NCBI RefSeq assembly: GCF_023336505.1
Contig: NZ_JAMAST010000005.1
Span: 62,001-126,000, forward strand
Reading direction: 5' to 3'
Origin: Sporolactobacillus mangiferae
GTDB lineage: Bacteria; Bacillota; Bacilli; Bacillales; Sporolactobacillaceae
DNA length: 64,000 bases
Shown one piece after another: positions 42,154-51,448 of the stretch (positions are counted from its first letter, which is position 1; each line of letters starts with the position of its first letter). The translations under genes were made by a program, and so were the position numbers. Below the pieces are notes generated by a model. That model searched no databases. It was given only the letters and a program-made list of their open reading frames with translations, and was not told the DNA's origin.

Positions 42154-45084
42154 TCAGTCGAATACGTGTACACATGTTTTAAACAGATCTTTGTTCTCCT
42201 GAATTTTACTTTCATTTCCAAGCACACATACCAAGCCCTGATCAGTGACGGATTTTAAAAGTTTGGCAAAAGCTTTGATATCCGCAAGTGCTGTATCCAG
42301 TACGTGATCACGTGTTTCCTGGACATCTGCCTGTGTGATGTGCTTGAAATATTGGGCATCAGCCATGCTCCCTTTCCCGCGCGGGGTAAGCGGTGTGTCA
42401 AGATCGGCCAGAGTGCCGATAATGTATTTGGTCATTTCAAAATCATCCGCGTTGAATGATTCGGCGAAAGTGGCGGCACCATCATAAATCGTCAGAGTTT
42501 CCTTCAAGTTCGGATCGCGGTACGACCAGAAAATCAGGTTGCCCGCCGACTCGAGCGCAATGCCGCACCCGTATGCACCGCCCATCACACGGACTTTATT
42601 CCATAAATAATCCAGTGTCAGCACCTTCTTCAGTACCTGAAGTTTCCCGGTATAGGCATAGCCAAGCGATTTAAAATTGGCTCCTTTTGCCGCATACTGC
42701 ACTTTGCTTGAGGTCATCAGGCCTTCATTCCTTGCTTCCGGAGCCGGCAGGACTGCCGTACCACGATCAAAAACAGTCTGCTCCTGAAGTTTCAGCGTGC
42801 TGAAATGCCGCTGAACGGCAGTCAGAATCTCAGTATTTCCGGTAACGCTGGCGATCAGTGCCTTTTTATTGAACAACTGTGTCGTTAAATCGGACAGTGA
42901 TTCGGCGAATACGGCAAAGCGTGCATCCCAGTTTTTATCCAAGTCAGTCAGAAAACGGTAAAAATCAAGACCGCGCAGCTGTTCTCCGTATGCAGCCGCA
43001 TTGGAAAAATAAGAGCCGAGCCGGCGGACGACAACCGATTGTCCGTTTTGGTTAAAGGACATTTCAACCCGGGACCTTACTTCCTTGATGATTTCCCGGA
43101 TACGCGATGCATTGTCAAACTTGCTGTGATAGAGGATCTCATGAATAAGCGCGAATGCCTGAGCTAGTTTATCTTGGAGAACTTTGGTCTTTACCGAAAA
43201 TTTCGGCGCGTAGGCATCATCATCGGATTTATCACTGAAGGTCTGATTATCAAATCCAATGCCGCCGGTCTGTATATTGATCTCATTAACAAGATCTGAA
43301 TACGCATAGTTTTCCGTGTCAACTCTTCCAAGTATCTCCTGAAGAAGCGACAGATACGGAAGCTTATCAGCAGATACAGAAGACGCATCGAAATACAGGC
43401 TGACATAGGCAATTTTATTTGTCTCCAAATCATGATAGAGCGTTTTCACACCATCAATCTCTGTTTCCTTAAGTGGAAGTTCTTCTGCCTTACGCGCCAC
43501 GTCAGACAGTGAAAGCATTGGAATTTTCCGCAGATCTTCCGGGTTGTCAGCCGATGCCTGTCGCTCTTTTAATTTCCGGGTTTCTTCGATCACCTTGCTG
43601 ATTCCATCTGCATTCAGCTGCTTCTTCACATCTGCAAGCCTGGCTTCAACCTGTTTCGCTTCTTTTTCGGCGATTGTCCGAGACGGCGCGATGGTCACGA
43701 AGGTCTGATGATTGCTGTTTAGAAGATAGCGATCAATGAGTTTTTCGAAGTAATCAGTCGCCAGTGCCTGTTTTATTTTTGTTAACGTGGTCTCAAATTT
43801 CAGATGCAGCAGCGGATTCTCATCGTAGAGCCAGCTGTCCATGGCCATAATGCTGTAGATCAATCCTTTAGGCATGGATCCGTAGTCGGCTTCGCGCAGC
43901 TGAAATTCTTTGACAGTGATCGCGGCTTCAATCTGTTTTTTATCCAGTCCGTCGTTAACAAACGCGCGCAACGTATCGAAAACAACTTTTTTTAAGGCTT
44001 CTTTCTGATCTTCATTCGCGTTTTTCACGTTGATGGAAAAAAACGGCTGCAAAATACTGTTGTCATATGAACCGAACACATCCTGACCGATGCCTGCGTC
44101 GAGTATGGCTTTTTTCAGCGGCGCCGCCGGATTGTCGAGAAGCAGATAATCAAGAATATCAAAAGCCAGATAGGTTTCCGGGTTCGTGGAGGTGGATACG
44201 GCAAAGTTCATGCTCAGATAGGTTTTGTCCTTCAGTTCCGAGTCAGGGAGTACCGGATATTGTCTGATCACTTCATTGATTTTGCCGATCGGCTTTTGAA
44301 TGGCGATACGTGAATCGACGTTTATACGCTCATAGTTACTCAGATATGCCTGGTCGAGATAAGCAAGCTGATCCTCAATGTTCAGATTGCCGTAAAGATA
44401 AATGTAGCTGTTTGCCGGGCTGTAATACTTTTTATGGCATTCAAGAAAATAATCGTATGTGAGATCGGGGATATAGAGAGGATCACCGCCGGATTCGTAG
44501 CCATAGCTTGTATCCGGAAACAGTGAATTCTGATTTGCACGCATCAGAAGCCCTTCAGGGGAAGAAAAAGCCCCTTTCATCTCATTGTATACGACGCCCT
44601 TATAGTTAATCGGATCATCGGCATTTTCCAGCTCGTAATGCCAGCCTTCCTGCTGCAGAATTTCTTTGTATTTGTAAATGTTTGGATGGAAGACGGCGTC
44701 CAGATAAACATCCATCAGGTTTTGAAAATCTTTGTCATTTTTGCTGGCAACCGGATACATCGTTTTATCACTGAACGTGAATGCATTTAAAAATGTATTC
44801 AGTGAACCTTTGAGCAATTCAACAAACGGTTCCTTGACCGGATATTTGTCGGAACCGCATAGAACGGAGTGCTCAAGAATGTGAAAAACGCCGGTATTAT
44901 TTTCCGGAGGCGTACGGAAACTGATCGAGAAAACTTTATTGTCATCATCGTTTTTCAGAAACAGCAGCCGAGCACCGCTTTTTTCATGCTCGAATACGTA
45001 TGCTTCTGAATGAATATCCTGAACTTTGTCGGTTTGGAGCAGGCGAAATCCATGGATTACTTTTTTTTGCGTACGTGTTTCCAT
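42154..45084 (-). CDS. M16C insulinase-family metalloprotease (presequence-protease-like)
   Basis: A 976-residue peptidase. The inverted zinc motif HILEH lies at residues 68-72 (TGVFHILEHSVLCGS), followed by KEPFVELLKGSLNTFLNAFT and SDKTMYPVAS; the third ligand Glu is in YKGVVYNEMKGAFSS. The second half has the degenerate M16 domains and GGAYGCG. Size and architecture match the M16C group (mitochondrial PreP/Cym1 and bacterial homologues), which digest peptides of moderate length inside a closed chamber in the cytosol. Start at 45084 follows GAGGAGG. Monocistronic. Confidence 0.94.
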   Translation of the reverse strand: METRTQKKVIHGFRLLQTDKVQDIHSEAYVFEHEKSGARLLFLKNDDDNKVFSISFRTPPENNTGVFHILEHSVLCGSDKYPVKEPFVELLKGSLNTFLNAFTFSDKTMYPVASKNDKDFQNLMDVYLDAVFHPNIYKYKEILQQEGWHYELENADDPINYKGVVYNEMKGAFSSPEGLLMRANQNSLFPDTSYGYESGGDPLYIPDLTYDYFLECHKKYYSPANSYIYLYGNLNIEDQLAYLDQAYLSNYERINVDSRIAIQKPIGKINEVIRQYPVLPDSELKDKTYLSMNFAVSTSTNPETYLAFDILDYLLLDNPAAPLKKAILDAGIGQDVFGSYDNSILQPFFSINVKNANEDQKEALKKVVFDTLRAFVNDGLDKKQIEAAITVKEFQLREADYGSMPKGLIYSIMAMDSWLYDENPLLHLKFETTLTKIKQALATDYFEKLIDRYLLNSNHQTFVTIAPSRTIAEKEAKQVEARLADVKKQLNADGISKVIEETRKLKERQASADNPEDLRKIPMLSLSDVARKAEELPLKETEIDGVKTLYHDLETNKIAYVSLYFDASSVSADKLPYLSLLQEILGRVDTENYAYSDLVNEINIQTGGIGFDNQTFSDKSDDDAYAPKFSVKTKVLQDKLAQAFALIHEILYHSKFDNASRIREIIKEVRSRVEMSFNQNGQSVVVRRLGSYFSNAAAYGEQLRGLDFYRFLTDLDKNWDARFAVFAESLSDLTTQLFNKKALIASVTGNTEILTAVQRHFSTLKLQEQTVFDRGTAVLPAPEARNEGLMTSSKVQYAAKGANFKSLGYAYTGKLQVLKKVLTLDYLWNKVRVMGGAYGCGIALESAGNLIFWSYRDPNLKETLTIYDGAATFAESFNADDFEMTKYIIGTLADLDTPLTPRGKGSMADAQYFKHITQADVQETRDHVLDTALADIKAFAKLLKSVTDQGLVCVLGNESKIQENKDLFKTCVHVFD

Positions 45085-45246
45085 TAACGAACCTCCTCGT
45101 TTCTTATTTTTTCGAAGGGCCGTCAAAACCGCCCATCAAAAAATGGCAACACATTTATTATACAGTATTATCTAGAAAAAAATGCCTTTGACAAAACGTG
45201 GCTGTCATGATTTCGTATCCTTGATTAAAGTGTACAGAGAAGAATT

Positions 45247-45271
45247 GTTTCATTCAAAAAAAGAATGAAAC
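45247..45271. repeat. Short hairpin upstream of the M16 peptidase
   Basis: GTTTCATTC (45247-45255), seven A, GAATGAAAC (45263-45271): a perfect 9-bp inverted repeat about 165 bases upstream of the peptidase gene. Function unclear; possible regulator site. Confidence 0.5.
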
Positions 45272-45347
45272 GTGGAAGCTGCTGCTTAGAATACCCATGT
45301 TTTACAGAATGGATAATCAGCGTTTCTTTTGTTCTATTATATAAATG

Positions 45348-45476
45348 TTAAAGAAAATAGTATAAGTGGTCCGAAAAAACGCCGCGTCCTGCGGCTTATC
45401 GGACACTAGGCCGTCCATGGCCGTCGCGACGGCGGTTTCGCCCGTGTCAAAGGCTTGGCGAAGCCAGGTTTTCTAA
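45348..45476 (+). repeat. Dispersed hairpin element, copy 4, with internal insertion
   Basis: Starts with AAAGAAAATAGTATAAGTG and ends with CGCCCGTGTCAAAGGCTTGG, CGAAGCCAGGTTTTCTAA as other copies, but about 50 extra bases sit between. The insert carries GTCCGA/TCGGAC around GCCGC/GCGGC (a nested hairpin, 45369-45403) and a 14-bp perfect palindrome GCCGTCGCGACGGC at about 45420-45433. Confidence 0.8.
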
Positions 45477-45535
45477 ACAAGATAAGAAAGTATATCATTT
45501 TGACCCATATGAAAACCAATAAACCAGTGTCTTAT

Positions 45536-45797
45536 CGAGAATCAAAGCGGAGTGCGAGACGCCTGCGGGATCAGCGAGCCAGGGAAGACCCCGCAGGAAT
45601 TTGTCTGCCTGAGGAGGCTTCCGGATCGCCCGCGGCAAGCGAGCAACTGAAGCGTCGATTCAGTACTGTAAAGACACGAACCCAGTTCGATTACAGCGTA
45701 AAAGGAACTTCCACTAAAGGCGTGCACATCCTGTACACAACGCGGAAGCCACCGCATCCTGCGGAAGTAAGGACCGGGCGCTTTTTGCCCGGTTTTT
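45536..45797 (+). repeat. Structured Bacillales-type intergenic repeat ending in a terminator
   Basis: The segment with GCGGAGTGCGAGACGCCTGC, CCAGGGAAGACCCCGCAGGA, GAGGAGGCTTCCGGATCGCC and CGCGGCAAGCGAGC resembles the GC-rich, highly structured intergenic repeats common in Bacillaceae genomes (established in general; copy number here unknown). It ends in CCGGGC/GCCCGG plus TTTTT at 45774-45797, an intrinsic terminator. Open frames across it are spurious. Confidence 0.65.
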
Positions 45798-45811
45798 CTA
45801 ATAAATACATG

Positions 45812-45840
45812 TTTACAGGTAGGAATAATGATGATAAACT
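45812..45840 (+). promoter_or_regulatory. Promoter of the SAM-riboswitch peptide transporter operon
   Basis: TTTACA (45812-45817), 17 bases, TAAACT (45835-45840); transcription would begin about 12 bases before the riboswitch. Confidence 0.6.
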
Positions 45841-45858
45841 GTTTCTAGCTTAATATTT

Positions 45859-45961
45859 CTTATCAAGAGTGGCGGAGGGACTGGCCCAATGAAGCCCGAC
45901 AACCGGCCTGAGTGCAAAGGTGTCAATTCCAGCAGACGGATTTCACTGTCTGACAGATAAG
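45859..45961 (+). ncRNA. SAM-I riboswitch (S-box)
   Basis: CTTATCAAGAG, GGCGGAGGGA, CTGGCCC, ATGAAGCCCGACAACC and AAGGTG-C/T-CAATTCCAGCAGA are the conserved S-box blocks in order, closed by P1 pairing CTTATC (45859-45864) with GATAAG (45956-45961). SAM binding should stabilise the aptamer and allow the terminator that follows, shutting off the downstream peptide-type ABC transporter. Confidence 0.95.
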
Positions 45962-45982
45962 AAAAACGGTATGCGTATGCAG

Positions 45983-46014
45983 GCTGCTTTTCTTACTGAG
46001 AAAAGCAGCTTTTT
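45983..46014 (+). terminator. Riboswitch terminator
   Basis: GCTGCTTTTCT (45983-45993) pairs with AGAAAAGCAGC (45999-46009), followed by TTTTT. Expression platform of the SAM riboswitch. Confidence 0.9.
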
Positions 46015-46125
46015 CTGTGCAGAAAAGCTAAAGGAGGGTGGCGGTTCATCGCGAAGTCGTTCTAAACATCCAGGACGCTTTCTGCAACCTGGGATTTATA
46101 AATGATAAAAACGGGGGGAAACGAG

Positions 46126-47835
46126 ATGCACGCTAAAAGATTAACTGCATCTGTATGTACGGTATTGCTGATTATTTCACTAGTACTAAGCGCATGCGGA
46201 TCAAGCGAATCATCACAAAAATCAGGGGAACAGAAACTAGATAAGGACCAGACGCTCAATTTATTTTTTGAATCGCCAACCACACTTGATGTAAATGACG
46301 TTCGTAATTCAAGTGAATTTCAGCTTCTGACTCAGGTTCAGGAAGGACTGGTACGGACGTATACTGATAAAAACGGGAAAGAAAAAATTGAACCCGCTGG
46401 TGCAAAAAGCTGGAAAATTACGGATAACGGCAAAGTTTACACGTTCAAGCTGAGAGATTACAAATGGTCGGATGGGAAAAAGGTGACCGCACAGAATTAT
46501 GTAGATTCTGTGATTCGGCTTCTTGATCCAAAGAAAGCCTTTGCCTATGCATTTTTTGCTTACGATATCAAAAATGCCGAGAAGTACAATGCGGGGAAGG
46601 CAAAAGCTGGTGATGTCGGGGTAAAGGCACTTGATGATAACACACTTCAGATTACTCTGGAAAAACCAACGCCGCAATTCAATAAAAAATTCGGCTTCGT
46701 TGCGCTTTTTCCGATCAGGCTTGATGTGATCAAAAAAGGTGGCGAAACCTATGCAACGGATTATAAAGCTCAGGTTTTCAGCGGGCCGTTTATCATTAAG
46801 AGCTGGGTTAAAGACAATAGTCTTGTCCTGAAAAAAAATCCGAAATACTGGGATGCAAAAAACGTTCATCTGAAAACCGTGAATTTCAAAACCGTTGAAG
46901 AGACATCCACGCAGGCCTCTCTTTTTCAATCGAAGCAGACAGACGTGATCGCAGGTACCCAGCAATATATTAAAAAATGGGCTGCAGAAGCAAAGCAGGG
47001 AAAAATTCAATACATTCATGGCAACACACCGCTGACCAGTTATATCGTGTTTAATCAAAAAACAGGCGGAACTTCCGGACTGCTGAAAAACGCAAAAATT
47101 CGTCAGGCCCTGTCTCTTGCCATTAACCGTCAGGATCTTGTCAAACTGGTTTTTGGCCGATACCGCCCGGCATATGGCCTGATTCCAAACGGAATTCAAG
47201 TAGGCGATAAAGATTATCGTGATGATGTGGCTCAGCCACTGAAACCTCTGTATGACAAATATAATGGGAACAAAAGTGAACTTCAGAGATTGTTTAAAGA
47301 AGGTTTAAAGGAATTAGGCGTGAATAAAAAGCTGGGTGATGTCACTCTGACCTTGATCACAACCGGTACAGACGCACTCTCCAAATCAGAACAGGAATAT
47401 TACCAGCAGGAATGGGAAAAGAATCTGGGCATTAAGGTTAAGTTGAATATACTTGAGTCGAAATTGTTTGTCGCAGATCGGAATGCCAATAAGTATGACC
47501 TGCTTCTTAATGGATGGTTTGGCGATTACAATGATCCAAGCACATTCGTTGACATGTGGACGACAAATAATGGTTTCTCGAAGTTCTTTGGCTACTATTC
47601 AAGCAAAAAATATGATCAGCTCTATCAATCGCTTGATGGTGTAACTGATGATGCACAGCGTGAGAAAATATATGCGGCACTGGAAAAACAGCTGATTGCT
47701 GAAGATGCAGGTGTGGCGCCGATTTATTACGGAGATTCTCAATACTTTGTTCAGAACTACGTTAAGAATATCAGTTTCCCGCTGTTTGGGACGCCGATCG
47801 ACTTCAGTCGTACTTATATTTCCGGAAAACAATAA
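46126..47835 (+). CDS. Peptide-type ABC transporter substrate-binding lipoprotein
   Basis: A 569-residue family 5 solute-binding protein. Signal peptide with lipobox LSAC (Cys near residue 25) anchors it outside the membrane. TLNLFFESPTTLDVNDVRNS, YTFKLRDYKWSDGKKVTAQN and RQALSLAINRQDLVKLVFG are typical OppA/DppE segments. ATG 46126 is chosen for the GGGGGG site 9 bases upstream. It is first in a four-gene transporter operon under a SAM riboswitch, so its ligand is probably a methionine-containing peptide or related sulfur compound (inference). Confidence 0.92.
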   Translation: MHAKRLTASVCTVLLIISLVLSACGSSESSQKSGEQKLDKDQTLNLFFESPTTLDVNDVRNSSEFQLLTQVQEGLVRTYTDKNGKEKIEPAGAKSWKITDNGKVYTFKLRDYKWSDGKKVTAQNYVDSVIRLLDPKKAFAYAFFAYDIKNAEKYNAGKAKAGDVGVKALDDNTLQITLEKPTPQFNKKFGFVALFPIRLDVIKKGGETYATDYKAQVFSGPFIIKSWVKDNSLVLKKNPKYWDAKNVHLKTVNFKTVEETSTQASLFQSKQTDVIAGTQQYIKKWAAEAKQGKIQYIHGNTPLTSYIVFNQKTGGTSGLLKNAKIRQALSLAINRQDLVKLVFGRYRPAYGLIPNGIQVGDKDYRDDVAQPLKPLYDKYNGNKSELQRLFKEGLKELGVNKKLGDVTLTLITTGTDALSKSEQEYYQQEWEKNLGIKVKLNILESKLFVADRNANKYDLLLNGWFGDYNDPSTFVDMWTTNNGFSKFFGYYSSKKYDQLYQSLDGVTDDAQREKIYAALEKQLIAEDAGVAPIYYGDSQYFVQNYVKNISFPLFGTPIDFSRTYISGKQ

Positions 47836-47867
47836 TTCGGATGAATGATCATCTATTCACCGTATTT

Positions 47868-47907
47868 CAGGGAGAGAGGCATGTGAATAACCATGTTCTC
47901 TTTTTCT
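47868..47907 (+). terminator. Probable intercistronic attenuating terminator
   Basis: An imperfect hairpin GAGAGGCATG/CATGTTCTCT followed by TTTTTC between the binding-protein gene and the permease genes. It would make binding protein more abundant than the membrane parts. Confidence 0.5.
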
Positions 47908-47941
47908 GTATTTATTAATCTTAGAAATAGGGGCTACGTTT

Positions 47942-48898
47942 ATGTTAAGCTATTCGATTCGTCGGTTTGCTGAAATGATTTTAACTCTGTTTATTATTGC
48001 AACGGCGACTTTTTTTCTGCTCGCAGCAGTTCCCGGTGATCCACTTACGGAACGGGTAGAGAAGCTGCCGCCGCAGATCAGGCAGAATTTATATGAAAAA
48101 TATGGTTTGAACAAACCATTGCTTGAACGCTATGTCATTACGATGAGAGGGCTTGCGGTTGGTAACTTTGGGGAATCCATTGTCTACCCCGGACAAACGG
48201 TTCAAAGTATCCTGCAAGAGAAATTGCCTGCATCAGCTCGGTTAGGTATTCAGCAGATGGTGCTCGGAATCGGAATTGGCATGATACTTGGCATCATCGC
48301 AGCAATGAAAAAAAATACATGGCTTGATTACGGTATTATCACACTGGCCATTTTATTTATTTCCATTCCCCATCTGATTTTCGGTCTGCTGCTCCAAAAG
48401 ATATTTGCCGGGGAACTTGGCTGGTTTCCAGTGATTGGCTGGCCAAAAGGAAAAGATCTGTGGACGGGTGGCTGGCAATATACAATTCTTCCGACACTGG
48501 CCGGCTGTTTTTCCTATATTGCCGCTTATTCTAGACTCTTAAAAACGTCGATGCTGGATGTGGTCAATCAGGAATACATTCTAACCGCCGAATCGAAAGG
48601 CCTTTCAAAAATGCACATTGTTTTAAAGCATGTCCTGCGCAATTCACTGATCCCGGTGATTACCAATTTACCGATGAGCATCGCCATGTGTATTACCGGT
48701 TCTTTTTTTATTGAACGTATCTTCTCGATTCCAGGTGTTGGCATGTATTATGTCCTGTCAGTGAACGAAAGAGACTTACCGCTAATCATGGGACAAACGG
48801 TCATCTTATCGATTATCTATATCGTTGTCATTTTTATAACGGATATTCTGTATACAGTTGTAGATCCGCGAATCAGTATTCAGGGCGGAAGGAGGTAA
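47942..48898 (+). CDS. Peptide ABC transporter permease (OppB/DppB type)
   Basis: A 318-residue permease with six helices. It opens with SYSIRRFAEMILTLFIIATATFFLL, has PGDPLTERVEKLPP after helix 1 (conserved in OppB) and the ATPase-contact EAA loop in YILTAESKGLSKMHIVLKHVLRN. Forms the translocation pore with the next gene product. The ATG follows GGGGCTACG weakly. Confidence 0.93.
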   Translation: MLSYSIRRFAEMILTLFIIATATFFLLAAVPGDPLTERVEKLPPQIRQNLYEKYGLNKPLLERYVITMRGLAVGNFGESIVYPGQTVQSILQEKLPASARLGIQQMVLGIGIGMILGIIAAMKKNTWLDYGIITLAILFISIPHLIFGLLLQKIFAGELGWFPVIGWPKGKDLWTGGWQYTILPTLAGCFSYIAAYSRLLKTSMLDVVNQEYILTAESKGLSKMHIVLKHVLRNSLIPVITNLPMSIAMCITGSFFIERIFSIPGVGMYYVLSVNERDLPLIMGQTVILSIIYIVVIFITDILYTVVDPRISIQGGRR

Positions 48899-48908
48899 AC
48901 CGGCTGTT

Positions 48909-49823
48909 ATGGAGTTAACGAATATTAGCTTTAAAAAGTACAGGGGACGGAGACTTGACCCTGACCAGCTGGCGGGACACTCTGTGACGTATTGGAAGGA
49001 TGTCTGGCGCAGAATCAGAAAGAATCCTACAGCGGTACTGTCTCTTGCTGCACTGATGATCATTCTGACTCTTTCCGTGATCGGGCCCATAATCAGCGGG
49101 CATGATCTTTCAACGATTAATCCGAAGAGAGCCAATATGAATCCGTCAGCGGAAAACTGGTTCGGAACGGACAATCTGGGAAGAGATTTGTTTACCCGTG
49201 TGTGGTACGGAGCAAGAGCTTCTGTAATTGTTGCTTTGGTTTGCACGCTGATTCAAACGGTAGTCGGCTGTCTGTACGGAGGGATCATGGCCCATTTCGG
49301 CGGATGGGTCGATGAGGTCATGATGCGCGTAATCGAATTGATCACGTCAATGCCGACTTTGTTGATTACAATCCTGACGATGATGGTACTGGGAAACGGG
49401 ATGACGGCGCTGCTGGTTGCCATGAGTATTACCTCCTGGTGCGGGACGGCACGCCTGATTCGCGGACAGATCATGCAGCTCCGTGAGTCGGAATACGTGC
49501 TGGCTGCGGTTGCATTAGGCGCATCACCGTTTTGGGTTATTCTCAGACATTTGATTCCCAATACGTTTGGCCTGCTGATGCTGACGATTGCAACCAGTAT
49601 TCCTGATTATATTTTTACGGAAGCCGGCCTTAGTTTCCTTGGCATCGGATTACAGCCGCCGAATACAAGTCTTGGTGTCCTCATTTCAATCGGCCAGCAG
49701 ACAATGGACTTTTTCCCGATCCAGTTGCTGTTTCCAGCATTGATTCTTTGCGTGCTTGTGCTTGCCTTCAACCTGCTTGGTGATGGACTGAGAGATGCGT
49801 TGGATCCGAGACTGCGTCAGTGA
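48909..49823 (+). CDS. Peptide ABC transporter permease (OppC/DppC type)
   Basis: A 304-residue permease, partner of the OppB-like protein. The N-terminal cytoplasmic region precedes helix 1 (LSLAALMIILTLSVIGPI), NWFGTDNLGRDLFTRVWYGA is the OppC hallmark, and YVLAAVALGASPFWVILRHLIPN is the EAA loop. GGAAGGAGG lies just before the ATG, 10 bases after the previous stop. Confidence 0.93.
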   Translation: MELTNISFKKYRGRRLDPDQLAGHSVTYWKDVWRRIRKNPTAVLSLAALMIILTLSVIGPIISGHDLSTINPKRANMNPSAENWFGTDNLGRDLFTRVWYGARASVIVALVCTLIQTVVGCLYGGIMAHFGGWVDEVMMRVIELITSMPTLLITILTMMVLGNGMTALLVAMSITSWCGTARLIRGQIMQLRESEYVLAAVALGASPFWVILRHLIPNTFGLLMLTIATSIPDYIFTEAGLSFLGIGLQPPNTSLGVLISIGQQTMDFFPIQLLFPALILCVLVLAFNLLGDGLRDALDPRLRQ

Positions 49824-49836
49824 GGAGTGACAGAAA

Positions 49837-50841
49837 TTGAAAAAATTATTGGAAGTACGCAATCTGCATGTATCCTATCATACATATGCGGGCGAAGTGC
49901 AGTCTGTACGTGGTGTGTCCTTTGATGTTCACGATGGAGAAACGCTGGCTATTGTCGGCGAATCCGGATGCGGGAAATCGGTCACTGCCCGTTCAATCAT
50001 GGGCCTTATTAAAGCACCGTTTGGTGAAATTAAGACAGGAAGTGAATTGCGATACTGCGGAGAAGATATGCGCGCCTTTGACGCAAAAAAATGGGCGCAT
50101 TATCGGGGCGGCGAGGCGTCAATTATTTTTCAGGACGCGCTGGCAGCTCTGAATCCAACGATGAAAATCGGAAAACAGATTACAGAAAATATTACGGTGC
50201 ATGAACATATCAAGAAAAAAGAGGCAAATGAGCGGGCGGAAAGTCTTTTACATCAGGTAGGCATACCTGACGCGAAGCAGAAAATGAATAGTTATCCACA
50301 TCAATTGTCAGGTGGCATGAGACAGCGTGTTATGATTGCGATTGCTTTTGCATGCAATCCTAAATTACTGATCGCTGATGAGCCGACAACAGCGCTTGAT
50401 GTGACCATTCAGGCACAGATTCTTGATATGATCCGTTCTCTGCAGAGAGAAAAAAATACGTCCGTTATTCTGATTACACATGATCTCGGGATTGTCGCCA
50501 ATATTGCAACGAGAATTTTAATTATGTATTCAGGAAAAGTTGTCGAAAAAGGAACCAGCGAAGAAATTTTTTATCATCCGGTACATCCCTATACAAAAGC
50601 TCTGCTTCGAGCCATTCCTAAGCTGACCGATCCGTCAAAGGGACCGCTGTACTCAATCAGCGGGCACCCGCCCGATCTGATTGATCCGCCGCAAGGTTGC
50701 CCGTTCGCAGCCAGATGCCCACACTGTATGAATGTTTGCGTTGAAGCGCACCCGGAGGATTTTGATTGCGGCGCGGGACATACAGCTGCCTGCTGGCTGC
50801 TTCATCCGCTGGCACGCCACATTGGTTCAGAAGTTGAGTGA
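49837..50841 (+). CDS. Peptide ABC transporter ATPase (OppD/DppD type)
   Basis: A 334-residue ATPase: Walker [14 protein letters not shown] (near residue 41), Q-loop IIFQDAL, signature [12 protein letters not shown], Walker [13 protein letters not shown] and switch His in ITHDLG. The C-terminal oligopeptide-transporter domain has [15 protein letters not shown] with the cysteines of the Fe-S type site. Start is TTG with GAGGAGTG upstream. No OppF partner follows, so it must homodimerise or use an ATPase encoded elsewhere. Confidence 0.93.
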   Translation: MKKLLEVRNLHVSYHTYAGEVQSVRGVSFDVHDGETLAIVGESGCGKSVTARSIMGLIKAPFGEIKTGSELRYCGEDMRAFDAKKWAHYRGGEASIIFQDALAALNPTMKIGKQITENITVHEHIKKKEANERAESLLHQVGIPDAKQKMNSYPHQLSGGMRQRVMIAIAFACNPKLLIADEPTTALDVTIQAQILDMIRSLQREKNTSVILITHDLGIVANIATRILIMYSGKVVEKGTSEEIFYHPVHPYTKALLRAIPKLTDPSKGPLYSISGHPPDLIDPPQGCPFAARCPHCMNVCVEAHPEDFDCGAGHTAACWLLHPLARHIGSEVE

Positions 50842-50864
50842 ATGGTGTGATAGGGGGAATCTGC

Positions 50865-51209
50865 ATGCGCTTAATCATTGATTATCTGTATGATTTTTTA
50901 AAGGCAACATGGATCAGTATCATTTGCAGTCTCTCAGCACTGCTTGTGTTCACAGGTCTTGGCCTGCTTCGTTCTAAAAGAAGCGTTCACGCGCTTTTGA
51001 TATGGGATCAGCGCTGTCTGCTTATTATTTCTGCTTTGGGGCTGTTTGTTGTGTCCGGGCTGCTTCTTAAAAGATCAGATGCAACGAGGCTTGTCAACGA
51101 AGCAAGCTGGCGGGAACATTTTAAACGCTTTAACTTTAATGGCGTTCTTGCAATTATTTTTGCTGGTTTTATCCTTATTGCAGGATTATTTGACTATTTA
51201 TTGCAATGA
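50865..51209 (+). CDS. Small membrane protein at the end of the transporter operon
   Basis: A 114-residue protein with three hydrophobic segments (WISIICSLSALLVFTGLGLL, LLIISALGLFVVSGLLL, LAIIFAGFILIAGLFDYLL). DUF3899-like in size, but I do not recognise it with certainty. ATG 50865 follows AGGGGGAA; the gene begins 23 bases after the ATPase stop and occupies the place where oppF is usually found. Confidence 0.65.
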   Translation: MRLIIDYLYDFLKATWISIICSLSALLVFTGLGLLRSKRSVHALLIWDQRCLLIISALGLFVVSGLLLKRSDATRLVNEASWREHFKRFNFNGVLAIIFAGFILIAGLFDYLLQ

Positions 51210-51276
51210 GGCATGGAAAATAAAGGCACACTAAAAAAAGAAAATTTCAGATCACTGGGTGCTTATTTTGGATCTG

Positions 51277-51320
51277 GAGGATGTCCCATCATTATAAAGT
51301 AATGATGCTGATATCCTCTT
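51277..51320 (+). terminator. Probable terminator of the transporter operon
   Basis: GAGGAT and ATCCTC enclose a second stem ATCATTA/TAATGAT, followed by a short T-rich stretch. Tail is weak. The rest of 51210-51448 shows nothing recognised. Confidence 0.55.
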
Positions 51321-51448
51321 GTTTCATATTAAAACTATAAACCAATATACGTAATGTGCAGTACGGGCACAGGAGATGCTTTTGAATAAATGCTGCTTCT
51401 GAGCGGCCACCATTATTAAAGACTATTATCTGATGTAATCAGCGGCAA

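Noticed and set aside
45455-45853. 132-residue plus-strand ORF
   Set aside because: Starts inside the dispersed element and runs through a structured intergenic repeat and a terminator.
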